From Tetradesmus obliquus (taxonomy: Eukaryota; Chlorophyta; Chlorophyceae; Sphaeropleales; Scenedesmaceae), in the NCBI GenBank assembly GCA_030272155.1, contig CP126199.1, positions 2,418,001-2,482,000 on the forward strand: a stretch of DNA of 64,000 bases. The letters run 5' to 3'. The notes beneath the pieces were generated by a model. It saw nothing but the letters and a program-made list of their open reading frames with translations, made no database searches and had not been told where the DNA came from. Below are positions 62,249 to 64,000 of the stretch, in pieces (position 1 is the stretch's first letter; every line of letters starts with the position of its first letter). Position numbers and translations under genes: made by a program.

Positions 62249-63747
62249 ATGCAGTGGTGAGATGAGATGGTCGGTATTCAAGTACGGTGTGGGATGGCCA
62301 GCAGCTGCTACAATAGACCGCTGCTCTGTGCATATCTGGCAGGCTGAGATGGAAGTCTTGACAGAAAATAGAAGGGCTGCACCACTAACTGCATAGCAGC
62401 TTCACCCAGTGAGGTGGAAGGCTGTGCTTTGATGCTGTTAGATCAAGAGTGGGAGTGGTATTAAGGACCTTAAGTTGTAACAGCCCTCTGCTGGCAGCTG
62501 CTTGGCATGCGGACCTCCATGCAACGCAGCTGACAACGCTATCCAGCACGCATGCTAGTGTGTGCTATCAGTTTTCAAACTCACAAAGGCGCTGAAGAAG
62601 GGCAGGGCACAAGCGATGACCGTCGTGACGACCACGTACAGGGACCTGCAGGGGCAGACACGGCAGCAATACAGCAACTGATTGCTCAGCAAGAACCTCG
62701 CTGCAAGGCACAGGGCAAGGTAAGCACAATCCTCAGTCATCCCATGGCTGTCGTATGGTCTGTTTGGCAGTGCAACAAGGTTAAAACTGCAATGTTGACA
62801 ATGTCGCAGACTTCAAGAGCAGACCACCAGCAATAGAAAAGCACAGCTCCCTCCGCAGCCCCAGCCACAACACAGACCTAACACGCCTCTGGAAAGCGCA
62901 TTACGCATGCCAATGGGCTGGCGCTGCCTATGACTTGCTGTCACAGAGGCTCACCTGTACCCCAGGCCACAACACATGTATGTTACGTGCCTAAAAGTCC
63001 TCCTGTGCATTGCCGGTAAGATATAGTCAGCTAGAACACTGCCTCAGGAGCTCACCTGTACCCGAGGCGCACCAGCCACTCCTTTCCTGCAAAGTTGTCC
63101 ACCTTGGGAGCCAGCCGCAGCATCACGTCCTCGGCTGTGGCAAACACAGGCTGGGCGTACACCTGCGGGCGCACAGCAGGCAGCCACACACAAGCCGCGT
63201 TCAGCATGCTAATTCAAACTTTGATTTCCAGGCTGACAGCACTGACTCAGGTAATCTTGGCAACTGCAATACGGTGCAGCACTTTCTTGTTGCAGTTTCA
63301 ACCTAGAACATGATTGCATCATTGCGTAATGCGACGAGCAGCCATGTGTGTATGCTGATATCCCTTGGTCTATGGCTTCAAACCATGCGTTCATCATGTT
63401 GTGGCTCATGCGTCTGACATTGTGCCGGCCCTGCATGCAACTACCCTGTCTCAATGATATTGCAGCTGGAATGCGGGCACCAAGTGGATGAGCAACGTGC
63501 TGCTGGGTATGCACTGCAAAAGCATGACTTAGGCATGGCAGGCAGGCAACATTACTTATGCGTGGCAGGCAGGCAGGCAGGCAACACAACCAAGGCATCT
63601 CACCTGGAACGCAGGCACCATGTGGATGAGCACCATGAAGTTGGCCAGCAGCGTGACCCAGATGGGCGCAGAGTCAAAGCCCAGCACGATGCTGGACGGC
63701 ACCGCATCACCCAGCGCAGCGTAGCCGCACACGCTGACAGCAAGGTA
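61868..63747 (-). CDS. Amino acid permease (AAAP family), 5' end outside window
   Basis: Exons 63747-63604, 63162-63056, 62645-62585 and 62101-61868 join in phase to the last about 180 residues. They carry the family marks GYAALGDAVPSSIVLGF, IHMVPAFQVYAQPVFATAED, LYVVVTTVIACALPFFSAF and VGLVGALTFWPTAIYYPIAM. Such carriers import amino acids (or auxin in plants) with H+. Four membrane helices are visible; the first six or seven must lie beyond base 64000. The last acceptor follows a CTG tract. TGTAA occurs right after the stop and again about 195 bases downstream. Confidence 0.85.
62137..62205 (-). repeat. Echo of permease last-exon 5' end
   Basis: About 65 bases upstream of the last exon repeat its CAG acceptor and start (VGLVGALTFWPT), with an adjoining CTG tract also duplicated. 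Spacing is about 100 bases. Confidence 0.88.
63453..63500 (-). repeat. Echo of permease exon end
   Basis: GGAATGCGGGCACCAAGTGG on plus copies the end of the exon at 63747-63604 (GGAACGCAGGCACCATGTGG). It lies about 140 bases into the intron. The donor is worn. Confidence 0.7.
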
Positions 63748-63837
63748 CTGCAGTAGCAGGCAGGCAGGCACACAGCAGCAGCAGCAGCAGCGTTGAGGAG
63801 CAGCACTGTACAGTGCAAACACCTGCTGGCAGGCAGC

Positions 63838-63892
63838 GCATTCCTCAGCGCAGCGTATCCGCACACGCTTAAAGCAAGGTACTGCAGATGGT
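63838..63892 (-). repeat. Echo of permease exon 5' end
   Basis: CTGCAG followed by a frame reading YLALSVCGYAALRNALPA copies the acceptor and start of the exon at 63747 (YLAVSVCGYAALGDAVP), about 134 bases upstream. Confidence 0.85.
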
Positions 63893-64000
63893 GCAATGCG
63901 GAGCACAACAGCAGCAAGGACTCGCAGCATTGGCACAGATGTCTGGCCACGTTGGGCAGGTGTAGATCAGTGAGCTGGGCAACACACAAACAAAATCCTG

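Overview
This window looks like nuclear DNA of a green alga, probably a chlorophyte of the Sphaeropleales/Chlamydomonadales kind. That is inferred from gene style, not from a marker gene. Its genes have many short exons joined by GT-AG introns. Two predicted proteins are secreted wall- or surface-type proteins, one with a Ser-Pro linker. TGTAA, the usual green-algal poly(A) signal, lies after several stop codons. (CTG)n/(CAG)n triplet tracts occur almost everywhere. I saw no tRNA, rRNA, CRISPR array, virus-like element or intact transposon.

Layout from left to right. 1-4748 (-): 3'-truncated large surface protein built of repeated modules. 5573-8515 (-): F-box/LRR protein. 8875-9927 (+): small protein of unknown function. 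12982-18352 (-): secreted metzincin-type metallopeptidase with a Ser-Pro linker. 19511-30287 (-): MutS homologue MSH3, 14 exons. 31502-32236 (+): small secreted eight-cysteine protein. 34013-35651 (-): cobalamin-trafficking protein MMADHC. 35873-39083 (+): GNAT acetyltransferase with a probable plastid leader. 40152-47597 (-): MATE transporter. 48661-51629 (-): alpha/beta hydrolase. 52115-55834 (+): nucleoporin SEH1. 56719-57735 (+): low-complexity protein. 61868-beyond 64000 (-): amino-acid permease, 5' end outside the window. Most exon models were checked by hand for splice sites and codon phase, and the complete genes close in frame.

The main unexpected feature is that introns of most multi-exon genes carry decayed or near-perfect copies of the end of the adjacent exon, including its splice site. 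I call these exon echoes. They occur in MSH3 (at least nine exons), MATE (nearly every exon), the metallopeptidase, GNAT, SEH1 and the permease. In MSH3 some echoes keep both reading frame and splice signals: a 99-bp array offers five identical in-frame 5' splice sites, exon 2 has an in-frame upstream acceptor, and a 96-nt copy of exon 12 is a phase-matched cassette. The window therefore suggests introns that grow by tandem duplication across splice junctions, with the potential to make repeat-length isoforms. A second pattern is that (CTG)n often sits directly upstream of 3' splice sites on the sense strand, while the same triplet inside exons usually reads CAG/AGC/GCA (Gln/Ser/Ala).

The genes do not form one pathway. 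They are a typical eukaryotic mix, with divergent pairs (F-box/small protein, MSH3/secreted protein, MMADHC/GNAT, hydrolase/SEH1) likely sharing short intergenic promoters.
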